Positions 1 through 7,567 are shown, counted from the first letter of the stretch. The stretch: 10,904 nt of DNA from an uncultured Haloferula sp. (GCA_946481625.1 CAMLOZ010000054.1:1-10904); one strand, 5' to 3'. The notes: generated by a model not told the origin, from the letters alone. Numbers and translations: made by a program.

Positions 1-273
1 CTCTTCCCGGGCGGCTTCGCGGAGGTCACGCTCAATCTCGATACCGTCGAAAACGGCTTCGCCATTCCCAGCCAGGCCATCGTCCCTTCGGCCAAAGGCC
101 AAGGCGTCTATGTCCTCAAGGATGGCAATGCCGAGTTCCGCGATGTCGAGATCGGCATCCGCACCTCCGGCCAGGTTCAGATCCTCCGCGGTCTCGCCGA
201 AGGCGACCAAGTCCTTACCACCAATCTCCTTCGCCTCCGCCCTGGCGTCGAAGTCAAACCCGTCGCTCCCTAA
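1..273 (+). CDS. RND efflux periplasmic adaptor (membrane fusion protein), C-terminal fragment
   Basis: The gene is cut by the left window edge. Frame 1 is open from base 1 to a TAA at 271-273, leaving 90 residues. The fragment starts LFPGGFAEVTLNL, continues AIPSQAIVPSAKGQGVYVL, then has GQVQILRGLAEGDQVLTTN, and ends RPGVEVKPVAP. In AcrA/MexA-type adaptors (HlyD family) the last two domains look like this: a beta-barrel strand, the 'vP..Av....g..vyv' start of the membrane-proximal domain, and the 'GL..GD.Vv..g...l..G..V' end. The adaptor links the inner-membrane pump to an outer-membrane channel in the periplasm. The RND pump gene follows after 48 bp on the same strand, the normal adaptor-pump operon order. 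Family assignment is firm; the substrate is unknown. Confidence 0.88.
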   Translation, partial: LFPGGFAEVTLNLDTVENGFAIPSQAIVPSAKGQGVYVLKDGNAEFRDVEIGIRTSGQVQILRGLAEGDQVLTTNLLRLRPGVEVKPVAP

Positions 274-321
274 ACCCTCCAGTTTAGAAATTAGTGCTTG
301 GTAATTAGTCATTTCTGATCT
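274..321 (+). other. AT-rich adaptor-pump spacer with short repeats
   Basis: This 48-bp spacer is clearly AT-richer than all surrounding DNA. It holds two direct copies of AATTAGT (289-295 and 303-309) and an inverted pair AGAAAT (286-291) / ATTTCT (311-316). There is no purine-rich ribosome site before GTG 322. The function is unknown; it may be an unstructured initiation region for the pump or a relic of a small intergenic repeat. Confidence 0.4.
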
Positions 322-3300
322 GTGAGTTTAGCCGAAACCAGCATCAAGCGCCCCGTCCTCGCGACGGTGATGTCGCTCGCCATCATCCTCTTCGGCCTCA
401 CCGGCTTCTACTTCCTCGGCGTCCGCGAATACCCCGCGGTCGATCCGCCGATCGTCACCGTCCAGACGCAGTATCCGGGCGCGAACCCGCAGGTGATCGC
501 CTCCCAGATCACCGAGCCGCTCGAGCAGGTCATCAACGGCATCGCCGGCATCCGCACGATGTCCTCCGAGTCGCGCGAGGAACGTTCCACGATCACCGTA
601 GAGTTCACCCTCGATACCGACCTGGATACCGCCGCGAACGATGTCCGCGACCGCGTCTCACGCGCCGTGCGGAATCTGCCCGTCGATTCGAATCCGCCCG
701 TGGTCGAGAAGGCGGATGCCGATTCGCAGCCCATCCTCTTTCTCTCGATGTTCAGCGACCAGCGCAGCATCCTGGAGGTGAGCGATCTCGCGGACCGGCT
801 GGTGCGCGAGCGCATGGAGACCATCCCCGGCGTCTCTTCCGTCCGCATCTTCGGTGAGAAGCGCTTCGCCATGCGCCTCTGGATGGACCCCGTGAAGCTC
901 GCCGTCCACGGCCTGACGCCCATCGACGTGCAGACCGCCCTCGATGGTCAGAACGTGGACCTTCCCAGCGGCCGCCTTGAAGGCACCACCACCGAACTGT
1001 CGCTCCGCGTCCTCGGTCGTCTGAATACTCCGGAGGACTTCGAGAACCTCATCATCAAGGAAGAGGGCGGACGTCAGATCCACTTCCGCGATATCGGCTA
1101 TGCCGAGCTCGGCCCGGAAAACCTGCGCACCGGCACCAAGCGCGACCTCGTGTACTCGATCGGCGTCGCGGTCATCCCCCAGCCGAATACGAATGCCATC
1201 GCCATCGCGGACGAATTCTACAAGCGGCTCGAACAGGTCAAGAAGGAGATCCCGCAGGACGTGACCATGGAAGTCGGCTACGACTTCACCCGCTTCGTCC
1301 GCCGCTCCGTCTCGGAGGTGGAGGAAACCCTGATCATCGCCTTCGGCCTCGTCGCGCTCATCATCTTCCTCTTCCTGCGCGACTGGCGGTCCACGATCAT
1401 TCCCGTCATCGCCATCCCCGTCAGCATCATCGCCGGCTTCTTCATCATGTACGTGGCCGGCTTCTCGATCAACGTGCTCACGCTCGTGGCCATCGTCCTT
1501 GCCATCGGCTTGGTCTGCGATGACGCCATCGTTGTCCTGGAGAATATCTATACCAAGATCGAGGAAGGCATGCCGCCGCTCCAAGCCGCGATCACCGGGT
1601 CGAAGGAGATCTACTTCGCCGTCATCTCCACCACCATCGCCCTCGCCGCCGTCTTCCTGCCGATCATCTTCCTCTCCGGCCTGACAGGCCGCTTGTTCCG
1701 CGAGTTCGGCATCACCCTTGCCGGCTGCGTGCTCGTCTCCGCCTTCGTCGCGCTGACGCTCTCGCCGATGATGTGCCGTTTCCTCCTCAAGGGGCACCGC
1801 GAGAAGAAGAACTGGTTCTACCGCGTCACCGAGCCCTTCTTCACGCTCCTCGCCCGGGCCTACCGCGGCAGCCTCGGCGGCTTCCTCAAGGTGCGCTGGG
1901 TCGCATTCCTCATCCTTGCTGGCAACGCCTTTCTCATCGTATGGCTCGGCAAGGCGGTGCCCCGCGAGTTGGCCCCGCTGGAGGACCGTGAGAACATCCG
2001 CATCAACGTCACGGCACCGGAAGGCTCCAGCTTCGAGTTCACGGAAAGCTGGATGGACAAACTCGACACCTACGTCCACGACAACATCCCGGAGACCTTC
2101 CGCACCTTCACCATCATGGGAGCGGGCGGACGAACCGAGGCGAACGTCGCCATCCAGAATATCTACCTCGTGCCGCCGGAAGAGCGCGACCGCAGCCAGG
2201 TGGAGATCCACAAACAGATCATGGAAGACATGAACGCCTTCACCGGCGTGCGCGCCTTCGCCACCCAGCCGCCCACCATCGGCGACCGCCGCGCGGGCCA
2301 GCCGCTCTCGTACGTGCTGCAGGCGAACAATCTCGAAACCCTGATCGAGGTCCTGCCCAAGTTCATGGACGCGGCGAACAAGAGCCCCGTCCTCCGCCAG
2401 ATCGATGCCGACCTCAAGGTGAACCGCCCGGAAGGCGTGATCTCGATCAACCGCAACAAGGCCGCGGAGATGGGCGTCTCCGTCGAGCAGATCGCCCGCA
2501 CCGTGGAGTTCGCCTACTCCGGCCGCCGCTTCGCCTACTTCCTGAAGGACGGCAAGCAGTACCAGGTCATCGGCCAGATGCAGCGCCAGGACCGCAACGA
2601 CCCGGGCGACTTGAAGAAGCTCTTCGTCCCTACCAAGAACGGCGGCATGGTCTCCCTCGACAACCTCGTCAGCTTCGACGAATCCGCCAGCCCCGCCGCC
2701 ATCTTCCGCTTCAACCGCTCCGTCTCCGCCACCATCCAAGGGTCCCCCGCGCCGGGCAAAACCCTCGGTGACGGGATCGCGGAACTCGACCGCATCGCGG
2801 ACGAAATCCTGCCCGATGGCGTCCGCACCGCGCTCGCCGGCCAGTCGCGCGATTTCGCGGAAAGCTCCTCCAGCCTCCTCTTCGCCTTCGTCCTCGCGCT
2901 GCTCATCATCTACCTCGTCCTCGCCGCGCAATTCGAGAGCTTCATCGATCCCTTCATCATCATCCTCACCGTCCCGCTCTCGCTCGCCGGCGCCCTGCTC
3001 ACCCTGCATCTGACAGGCCAGACCTTGAACGTCTTCAGCCAGATCGGCATCATCATGCTCGTCGGCCTCGTCACCAAGAACGGCATCCTCATCGTTGAAT
3101 TCGCCAACCAGCGGAAAGAGCAGGGCCTCGGCAAGGTCCGCGCGGTCCTCGAAGCCTCCGTCGCCCGCCTCCGCCCGATCCTGATGACCAGCCTCGCCAC
3201 CATCCTGGGCATCCTTCCCATCGCCCTCTCGCTCGGCGCCTCCGCCGGTTCCCGCCAATCCCTCGGCATTGCCGTCGTCGGCGGCCTCATCTTCTCCGGC

Positions 3301-3405
3301 TTCCTCACCCTCTTCGTCGTCCCCGCCGTTTATGCCGTTTTCTCCCGCGAGCATAAGCATGAAGTGGTCCCTGACCCCGATCCCGAAGGGATCGCAGCGC
3401 GGTAG
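322..3405 (+). CDS. RND multidrug efflux transporter, permease subunit (HAE1/AcrB type)
   Basis: Proton-driven inner-membrane pump of a tripartite efflux system, 1027 aa and so full length for the HAE1 family (about 1020-1050). It begins at GTG 322 with SLAETSIKRPVLATV, the standard family N-terminus; no Shine-Dalgarno is visible. TM1 is followed by the YPAVDPPIVTV strand of the first periplasmic loop. The proton-relay residues of AcrB all have counterparts: D400-D401 in GLVCDDAIVVLENI (AcrB D407/D408), K919 in GLVTKNGILIVEFAN (K940), and R949 and T956 in RLRPILMTS (R971, T978). The second periplasmic loop begins near PRELAPLEDR (547-556), and the second membrane half starts near residue 850. 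The pump is therefore probably active. It forms an operon with the upstream adaptor. The last residues (DPEGIAAR) and the stop lie inside a REP-like repeat, so the C-terminal tail probably came from the repeat. Substrate cannot be read from the sequence. Confidence 0.95.
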   Translation: MSLAETSIKRPVLATVMSLAIILFGLTGFYFLGVREYPAVDPPIVTVQTQYPGANPQVIASQITEPLEQVINGIAGIRTMSSESREERSTITVEFTLDTDLDTAANDVRDRVSRAVRNLPVDSNPPVVEKADADSQPILFLSMFSDQRSILEVSDLADRLVRERMETIPGVSSVRIFGEKRFAMRLWMDPVKLAVHGLTPIDVQTALDGQNVDLPSGRLEGTTTELSLRVLGRLNTPEDFENLIIKEEGGRQIHFRDIGYAELGPENLRTGTKRDLVYSIGVAVIPQPNTNAIAIADEFYKRLEQVKKEIPQDVTMEVGYDFTRFVRRSVSEVEETLIIAFGLVALIIFLFLRDWRSTIIPVIAIPVSIIAGFFIMYVAGFSINVLTLVAIVLAIGLVCDDAIVVLENIYTKIEEGMPPLQAAITGSKEIYFAVISTTIALAAVFLPIIFLSGLTGRLFREFGITLAGCVLVSAFVALTLSPMMCRFLLKGHREKKNWFYRVTEPFFTLLARAYRGSLGGFLKVRWVAFLILAGNAFLIVWLGKAVPRELAPLEDRENIRINVTAPEGSSFEFTESWMDKLDTYVHDNIPETFRTFTIMGAGGRTEANVAIQNIYLVPPEERDRSQVEIHKQIMEDMNAFTGVRAFATQPPTIGDRRAGQPLSYVLQANNLETLIEVLPKFMDAANKSPVLRQIDADLKVNRPEGVISINRNKAAEMGVSVEQIARTVEFAYSGRRFAYFLKDGKQYQVIGQMQRQDRNDPGDLKKLFVPTKNGGMVSLDNLVSFDESASPAAIFRFNRSVSATIQGSPAPGKTLGDGIAELDRIADEILPDGVRTALAGQSRDFAESSSSLLFAFVLALLIIYLVLAAQFESFIDPFIIILTVPLSLAGALLTLHLTGQTLNVFSQIGIIMLVGLVTKNGILIVEFANQRKEQGLGKVRAVLEASVARLRPILMTSLATILGILPIALSLGASAGSRQSLGIAVVGGLIFSGFLTLFVVPAVYAVFSREHKHEVVPDPDPEGIAAR

Positions 3406-3497
3406 CCGGGGGCTGCGCGAGGAACGAGCGACACCCCCGCTTGGCCGCCGGAAGGATCCCCGATCCCGAAGGGATCGTAGCGATGAAGAAGTGGTCC
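3375..3497. repeat. REP-like palindromic repeat between convergent genes
   Basis: Two near-identical copies of CCCCGATCCCGAAGGGATCG, extending as (C/T)AGCG, lie at 3375-3399 and 3458-3482. Each holds the palindrome GATCCC-GAA-GGGATC. Between them GCCGGGGGC (3405-3413) faces CCCCCGC (3434-3440) around a CGAGGAACGAGCG-like centre, so the whole unit can fold back. GAAGTGGTCC occurs on both outer sides (3361-3370 and 3488-3497). The unit sits between the stop codons of two convergent genes and supplies the last codons and TAG stop of the pump gene; the DUF4010 gene ends only 33 bp beyond it. The layout resembles REP/REPIN elements. It could serve as a bidirectional terminator or mRNA-end stabiliser. 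No second locus with this unit exists in the window, so dispersal through the genome is inference. Confidence 0.65.
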
Positions 3498-3529
3498 GGT
3501 CATGCCCGGTTGACCAACCGTCCAAGCTC

Positions 3530-4795
3530 CTACCACGGCCATAGTAGCAAGATCGCCACCCCGCCTGCCACCGCAACCCCGAACCCCGCCATTGTCCATT
3601 TCAGGAACTGCCCGGTCCCGAGCACCGCCGCCAAACCCGCCTTGAACACGAGGTTCGCCAATCCCCCCAGCAGGATCACCCGCCATCCGGTCTTCGTATC
3701 CACCTCGCCTGATGCCACGAGGCCCGATGTGGAAAGCGTGATCGCATCCATGTCGGTCAGACCCGAGATCGCCGCGACCGCATAGAGCCCGGAGTCTCCG
3801 AAATGCTCTTTCCCCAAGGCCACCGCATAAAGCACCCCCACGTAGAGCAATCCGAACATCACCGCCCCCTTGAGTTCCGAAGGCGCCTCTTCATCGCCCG
3901 GCTCCTGCCCGGCGCGCTTCGCGATCCAAAGGGTGGTCGCCGCCACCAGCCCGCTCCACACCATCATCGCGGCCAGCGGCGGCAGCACCGTCCATTTCTG
4001 GCCAGGGGCGGTCAGCACGACTTCCACGATCACGCGCCCGAAAACCACCGCCGACGCCGTGACAATGATCGCCGCGAGAACGATACCCGCCGAGCCTTCC
4101 GCACGGCTCCGTCGCGACACGCTCGCCGTCGCCGCCGTGCTCGAAACCAATCCGCCCAGGACTCCTGCGATCGCCGCACTCTTCGCCCCGCCGATGAATT
4201 TCCCCACCAGATAGGCGGCCAGGCTGATGCCCACGATCAAGACCACCATGAGCCAGATCTTAAAGGGATTCAGTATTCCCAACGGCCCCATCTCCTGGTT
4301 CGGCAGCAGCGGCAGGATCACCAGGCCTGCCAGCACGAGCCGGGCGATCTCTTTCAAGTCCTTGGCACCGACTTTCCGAATCGCACCGTGAAGCGGCTGC
4401 TTGTACTGGAGCAAGACCATCACCGTGCCCGCGCAGGCGACCGCGGGCGCGAGCTGCCCCAAGCCGGCCAAAGCTCCGATCGCGAAGATCGCCAGCATCG
4501 CGAACTCCGTGGTCAGCCCGATATCCGGCTCCTTCTGCCGCATCGCCGCAAGATTGGCCATGATCGCCATCGCCGTACAGGCGACGAGTCCGCTCGCGAT
4601 GATCCAGCCGCCGAAGACCGTGCCCATGACTCCCGCCAACCCGCCGAACAGCCCGATCAAGCCGAAGGTGCGGATGCCCGCGATCGGGTTTTTCGTCCAC
4701 TCCCTCTCTAATCCCACCAACAGCCCCAGCCCGAGGGCCGTGCCCAGCCATTGTAGCAAGGTCACCGTCTCGGGGAATTGGGAAACCACGCTCAT
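3530..4795 (-). CDS. MgtC/SapB family membrane protein with DUF4010 domain
   Basis: Polytopic inner-membrane protein of 421 aa with roughly a dozen hydrophobic segments. The N-terminal third is an MgtC/SapB-like domain: LGLGLLVGLEREW (21-33) carries the hallmark G-L-x-G-L-E-R-E, followed by GIRTFGLIG (40-48). The rest matches DUF4010: LPLLPN (161-166), GGLVSSTAATAS (214-225) and SGLTDMDAITLS (344-355). The transported or sensed substrate of this combination is not established; a link to Mg2+ is suggested only by the MgtC name. Start is ATG 4795; upstream GAGACG is a weak ribosome site at best. It is divergent from the 180-aa gene across 44 bp and convergent with the RND pump. The extreme C-terminus (LLLWPW) reads into the DNA next to the REP-like element and may not be ancestral. 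Confidence 0.88.
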   Translation of the reverse strand: MSVVSQFPETVTLLQWLGTALGLGLLVGLEREWTKNPIAGIRTFGLIGLFGGLAGVMGTVFGGWIIASGLVACTAMAIMANLAAMRQKEPDIGLTTEFAMLAIFAIGALAGLGQLAPAVACAGTVMVLLQYKQPLHGAIRKVGAKDLKEIARLVLAGLVILPLLPNQEMGPLGILNPFKIWLMVVLIVGISLAAYLVGKFIGGAKSAAIAGVLGGLVSSTAATASVSRRSRAEGSAGIVLAAIIVTASAVVFGRVIVEVVLTAPGQKWTVLPPLAAMMVWSGLVAATTLWIAKRAGQEPGDEEAPSELKGAVMFGLLYVGVLYAVALGKEHFGDSGLYAVAAISGLTDMDAITLSTSGLVASGEVDTKTGWRVILLGGLANLVFKAGLAAVLGTGQFLKWTMAGFGVAVAGGVAILLLWPW

Positions 4796-4809
4796 ATCGT
4801 CTCGCTTGG

Positions 4810-4831
4810 CGATCCCGTTATGTTAGGATCG
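4810..4831. promoter_or_regulatory. Inverted repeat in a 44-bp divergent spacer, operator candidate
   Basis: CGATCC (4810-4815) and GGATCG (4826-4831) form a perfect 6-bp inverted repeat around a 10-base centre, CGTTATGTTA. It lies in the only 44 bp separating the divergent starts at 4795 (-) and 4840 (+), so both promoters must overlap it or lie inside a gene. TATGTT (4819-4824) is a weak -10-like word. Arms this short can arise by chance. Confidence 0.3.
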
Positions 4832-4839
4832 GAACCGTC

Positions 4840-5382
4840 GTGAAGCAAGTCGGCACCGCTCCGCCCATCGAACTGAAGGTCACGGATCTCCGGCAGCTTT
4901 TCAACACCATCGATCCCTCGCCTTTCCACGAACGGGACCTGGATCCCGATGCGGAGGAGTTCATCGTCTCCTCCGCCGAAGAGTGCCCCAAGGATGCGAG
5001 GCTGCGGTTGGTGATTCACTTGCCCCGGCCGGATCCCATGCTGCCGGAGCCTCGGGAACTCGTCGCGAAGTCACTCCGCCACTACTTCGAATACCGGGCC
5101 GAGGTTACCCTGCGCCAGTTAAAGCAACTGCTTCGCCAGGGCCGGGTGAGCCTGATGATCGGTCTCGCTTTCCTCATCCTCTGCAATGCCGCCGCATCCC
5201 TCTTCGCGCCGGGTTCCGGGACCTGGCACGGGATCCTCAGGGAAGGACTCTCCATCATCGGCTGGGTTGCCATGTGGCATCCCCTCGAAATCCTCCTGTA
5301 TCGATGGTGGCCCCTGCTTCAGTTGAAGAAGCTCCACACAAGGCTCGCCGGAGCCGAGGTCGAGGTAAACGTGCAACCTTGA
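4840..5382 (+). CDS. Conserved hypothetical membrane protein, two TM helices
   Basis: A 180-aa protein. The soluble N-terminal half contains DPSPFHERDLDPDAEEFIV (26-43), a motif I recall from an unnamed, widespread bacterial family; I know no function for it. A predicted strand RLRLVIHLP (55-62) follows, then a basic amphipathic stretch (about 76-102). Two hydrophobic segments come next, at about 104-122 (LMIGLAFLILCNAAASLF) and 137-156 (GLSIIGWVAMWHPLEILLY), and a short charged tail. Both ends are probably cytoplasmic. Start is GTG 4840, with AGGA at 4825-4828 as a plausible ribosome site about 11 bases upstream. The gene is divergent from the MgtC/DUF4010 gene, which may hint at joint control. 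It ends 3 bp before the convergent glycosidase stop, leaving no room for a classical terminator between them. Confidence 0.82.
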   Translation: MKQVGTAPPIELKVTDLRQLFNTIDPSPFHERDLDPDAEEFIVSSAEECPKDARLRLVIHLPRPDPMLPEPRELVAKSLRHYFEYRAEVTLRQLKQLLRQGRVSLMIGLAFLILCNAAASLFAPGSGTWHGILREGLSIIGWVAMWHPLEILLYRWWPLLQLKKLHTRLAGAEVEVNVQP

Positions 5383-5385
5383 TTC

Positions 5386-7536
5386 CTACTGCCGCGACAT
5401 CTCCCGGATGAGCTTGCGGTAAGTCTCAACCTCCTCCGTTTCCTCCCGCTGCAAGCGCTCGTCCTTGTCGAGGTCGACGAAGTAGAGGCCGAAGTCCGTA
5501 TTCGGATCAAAGGCATGCCCCCACTCCCGGTTCGAGGTGACCGACCAGTAGTTGTAGGCCCTCACCGGCACCCCCTTCTCCAGGGCTCGCTCGACCTGTG
5601 CCAGGTGCTTCTTGATATACTCCCCCCGCGTCATCCCGTCCGCCGAGGGCACGCACCCGTTTTCCACGATCAGGATCTCCTGCTCGGGAAACCAGCGGTG
5701 AAAGCGCTGCAGCGCATGGAACAATCCCTCGGGCCACACCGGAGCCCTCAGGAACCGCCCGTGCGCCGCATCCTCTAACAAACGGAACCGGTGCAGCCGC
5801 CACGTCGGCAGCCCCCAGTAATAGTCCAGACCCACGAAGTCCTGCGCCCCCACCGCCTCCGCCGGACACAGCTCGTCCGGCAGGCGCCCCGATGTTCCCA
5901 GGTACCACCAGTTCGCGTTCGCGATCAAACTCGTCGTTCCCCAGAAACGCCACGCCCAATTCAGCCAGCTCGACTTCGACTCCAGTACTTCCAGCCGCTC
6001 GCAGGGCTCGAGCGGCACCACATCCAGCTTCCCTTCGTCGCCCAGCACCTCGCGTGCGATCAACCGCGCCAGCTTCATCTCCAGCCCCTCCTCCTCGCAT
6101 GCCGATGAAACCCCCGGCGCATCCGTGCGCACGCCGATGCGGATCTTCCCGCGCCGCTTGATCCGCCGCATCCCGCGCGTGCCGGACATGTTCTCCGGCA
6201 GCGTGTCCCCGCCCGCGAAGACCTCGTGCAGCGAGAGCGGCCGGTGGATCTCCTTCGCTACCGCCCCGGGCTGCGAAATCCACGGCACCCCACATGCACC
6301 CGCCAGCTCGTGCTGGAACGCCGCCACCGCCTTGTTCACCCGCTCCATCAGGCGCCCGTGCCCGTGCGGCGCGACCACCACGTAATGCTCGTCGCTCAGG
6401 CCGGTCGTTAGAAAACGGAAGCGCCCGCCGCCCTTCAGCTCGAAGGGCAGCAGGAAAAACGCGTCGCCATACACCGCCGCCACCTTCCCCTCCGCCAGCG
6501 ATCTACGGGCTTCATCGTAGTTGGTGAAGATCTTCTTCCGCGCTCCATCCGGGAGATCGCGCTTCCACGACTCCGGCTGGTTGCCCACCCCGATCACCCC
6601 CACCTGCTTGCCCGCCAGCGAAGCCACTCCCTCACCCGCGTATCCTTCCAGCACCAGCACCGCCTTCCCCGTCCTCAAATACGGATCGCTGAATTCGTAG
6701 CGCGTCTGGTCGCCCTCCGTCACCCCGCCGATCACCAGATCCACCTCGCCGCGCTCGCTCACCAGCGCGCCGCTGGTCGTGAACTTGAACACCGCCTCCG
6801 AGAGCCCCCGGTGGCAAGCCCCCCAGTCCATGATCATCTGCAGCCAGGTCGGAAACCCCGTCACCAGAGGATTCACCCCCACCTTCGCGTCCGCCCTGCG
6901 CTTGCGGATCGCCACCCGCGCCCGCGCGTGCGCCCGGAACAGGTTCGGGATCAGCTTCCCCACCGCCTCGGCCTCCGCCTCCACCACCGTCCCGCGCGGC
7001 AGCCCCGGCGGCATGTAGTAGCGGCTCTGCCACCACGGCATGATGTAGCCGAAGGTGAGCTGGCTCGGCTCGTTGAAGCTGATCCACCAGTCCACCAGAT
7101 CCCCCAGCGCCTCCGCCACCCGCGCCGCATAGCGCGCGAAGAAATCCGGGAACTCCTCCCCGATCATCCCCCCGTGATCCCGCTCCAGCCACACCGGCCA
7201 CACGAAGTGATGCAATGTCACCATCACCTTCATGCCGCAGTCGCGCACGCACTCCGCCACCCGCCGGTAGTGAGCCAGTGCCTCCGCATCGAAGACTCCC
7301 GCCGCCGTCTCCACCCGTGCCCACGCGATCGAGAACCGGAACAACTTGCAGCCCATCCCCGCCGCCGCGGCGATGTCCTCCTCGTAGCGGTTCCAGAAGT
7401 CCGTCCCGCGTCCTCGCGGCGTTAGCCCCTGACACCGCTCCCACAGATCCCAAACATCCTCGCGCTTCGGATCATGCGCCTCCACCTGGTGGTCGGCATT
7501 CGCCGTACCAAAAAGAAAACCGGGCGGAAATGCCAT
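5386..7536 (-). CDS. Glycoside hydrolase family 1 with an inserted, circularly permuted solute-binding domain
   Basis: A 716-aa protein read from ATG 7536; MAFPPGFLFGTANADHQVEA is the normal GH1 N-terminus. An upstream TTG at 7572 would add 12 atypical residues. GH1 enzymes are retaining beta-glycosidases with a TIM barrel and two glutamates. Here the acid/base is E156 (WISFNEP) and the nucleophile E625 (ILIVENG). Glycone-site residues are also present: Q17, H110 (TLHH), W664 (NYWS), E671-W672 (NREW). The usual NYY after strand 6 is DYY (571-573). The glutamates lie 469 residues apart, against roughly 190 in ordinary GH1, because about 270 residues (250-522) are a foreign domain of the periplasmic amino-acid-binding fold. 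Without them the barrel is about 445 aa, a normal GH1 length. No signal peptide is seen, so it is probably cytoplasmic. It is divergent from lysC. Substrate and ligand are unknown; a hydrolase gated by a small ligand is a reasonable inference. Confidence 0.9.
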   Translation of the reverse strand: MAFPPGFLFGTANADHQVEAHDPKREDVWDLWERCQGLTPRGRGTDFWNRYEEDIAAAAGMGCKLFRFSIAWARVETAAGVFDAEALAHYRRVAECVRDCGMKVMVTLHHFVWPVWLERDHGGMIGEEFPDFFARYAARVAEALGDLVDWWISFNEPSQLTFGYIMPWWQSRYYMPPGLPRGTVVEAEAEAVGKLIPNLFRAHARARVAIRKRRADAKVGVNPLVTGFPTWLQMIMDWGACHRGLSEAVFKFTTSGALVSERGEVDLVIGGVTEGDQTRYEFSDPYLRTGKAVLVLEGYAGEGVASLAGKQVGVIGVGNQPESWKRDLPDGARKKIFTNYDEARRSLAEGKVAAVYGDAFFLLPFELKGGGRFRFLTTGLSDEHYVVVAPHGHGRLMERVNKAVAAFQHELAGACGVPWISQPGAVAKEIHRPLSLHEVFAGGDTLPENMSGTRGMRRIKRRGKIRIGVRTDAPGVSSACEEEGLEMKLARLIAREVLGDEGKLDVVPLEPCERLEVLESKSSWLNWAWRFWGTTSLIANANWWYLGTSGRLPDELCPAEAVGAQDFVGLDYYWGLPTWRLHRFRLLEDAAHGRFLRAPVWPEGLFHALQRFHRWFPEQEILIVENGCVPSADGMTRGEYIKKHLAQVERALEKGVPVRAYNYWSVTSNREWGHAFDPNTDFGLYFVDLDKDERLQREETEEVETYRKLIREMSRQ
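5971..6789 (-). other. SBP_bac_3-like domain inserted in the GH1 barrel, parts in permuted order
   Basis: This covers residues about 250-522 of the glycosidase. In ordinary family-3 solute-binding proteins the order is 'GkiriGV...' first, then 'GevDlvig..T...R...dFSdPY', then 'L.Gk.vGv', then 'G..dav..D'. Here the later parts come first: GEVDLVIGGVTEG (263-275), EFSDPYLRTGKAVLV (281-295), LAGKQVGVIGVG (307-318), EGKVAAVYGDAF (349-360) and NKAVAAF (401-407). The native N-terminal part follows: RGKIRIGVRTDAPG (462-475), GLEMKLARLIAREVLGD (484-500) and LEVLES (515-520). A roughly 50-residue linker (409-457) joins the old C-terminus to the old N-terminus. At the usual carboxylate-binding arginine (TPER) position I read D276, so a standard amino acid ligand is doubtful. 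Confidence 0.75.
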
Positions 7537-7567
7537 GCGCCGCCACCATGCTACGCCCGCCCCGCTT

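Noticed and set aside
110..304. 64-aa serine-rich open frame at the left edge
   Set aside because: Out-of-frame shadow of the adaptor C-terminus, which is itself well supported in frame 1.
658..3576. 972-aa open frame antisense to the RND pump
   Set aside because: Its translation is a low-complexity E/D/G/A-rich shadow of codon bias in a highly conserved gene; the pump on the + strand has full family motifs.
3803..4711. 302-aa open frame antisense to the DUF4010 gene
   Set aside because: R/H/P-rich shadow translation with no recognisable domain; the minus strand encodes a clear membrane protein.
6632..7453. 273-aa glycine-rich frame overlapping the glycosidase
   Set aside because: Same-strand out-of-frame shadow; the GH1 frame carries all catalytic motifs.
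5386..7536. Glycosidase gene read as an assembly artefact or as two fused neighbouring genes
   Set aside because: A single frame runs across both junctions, the barrel resumes with correct GH1 motifs, and the length without the insert is normal for GH1; a chance misassembly would rarely keep the frame twice.
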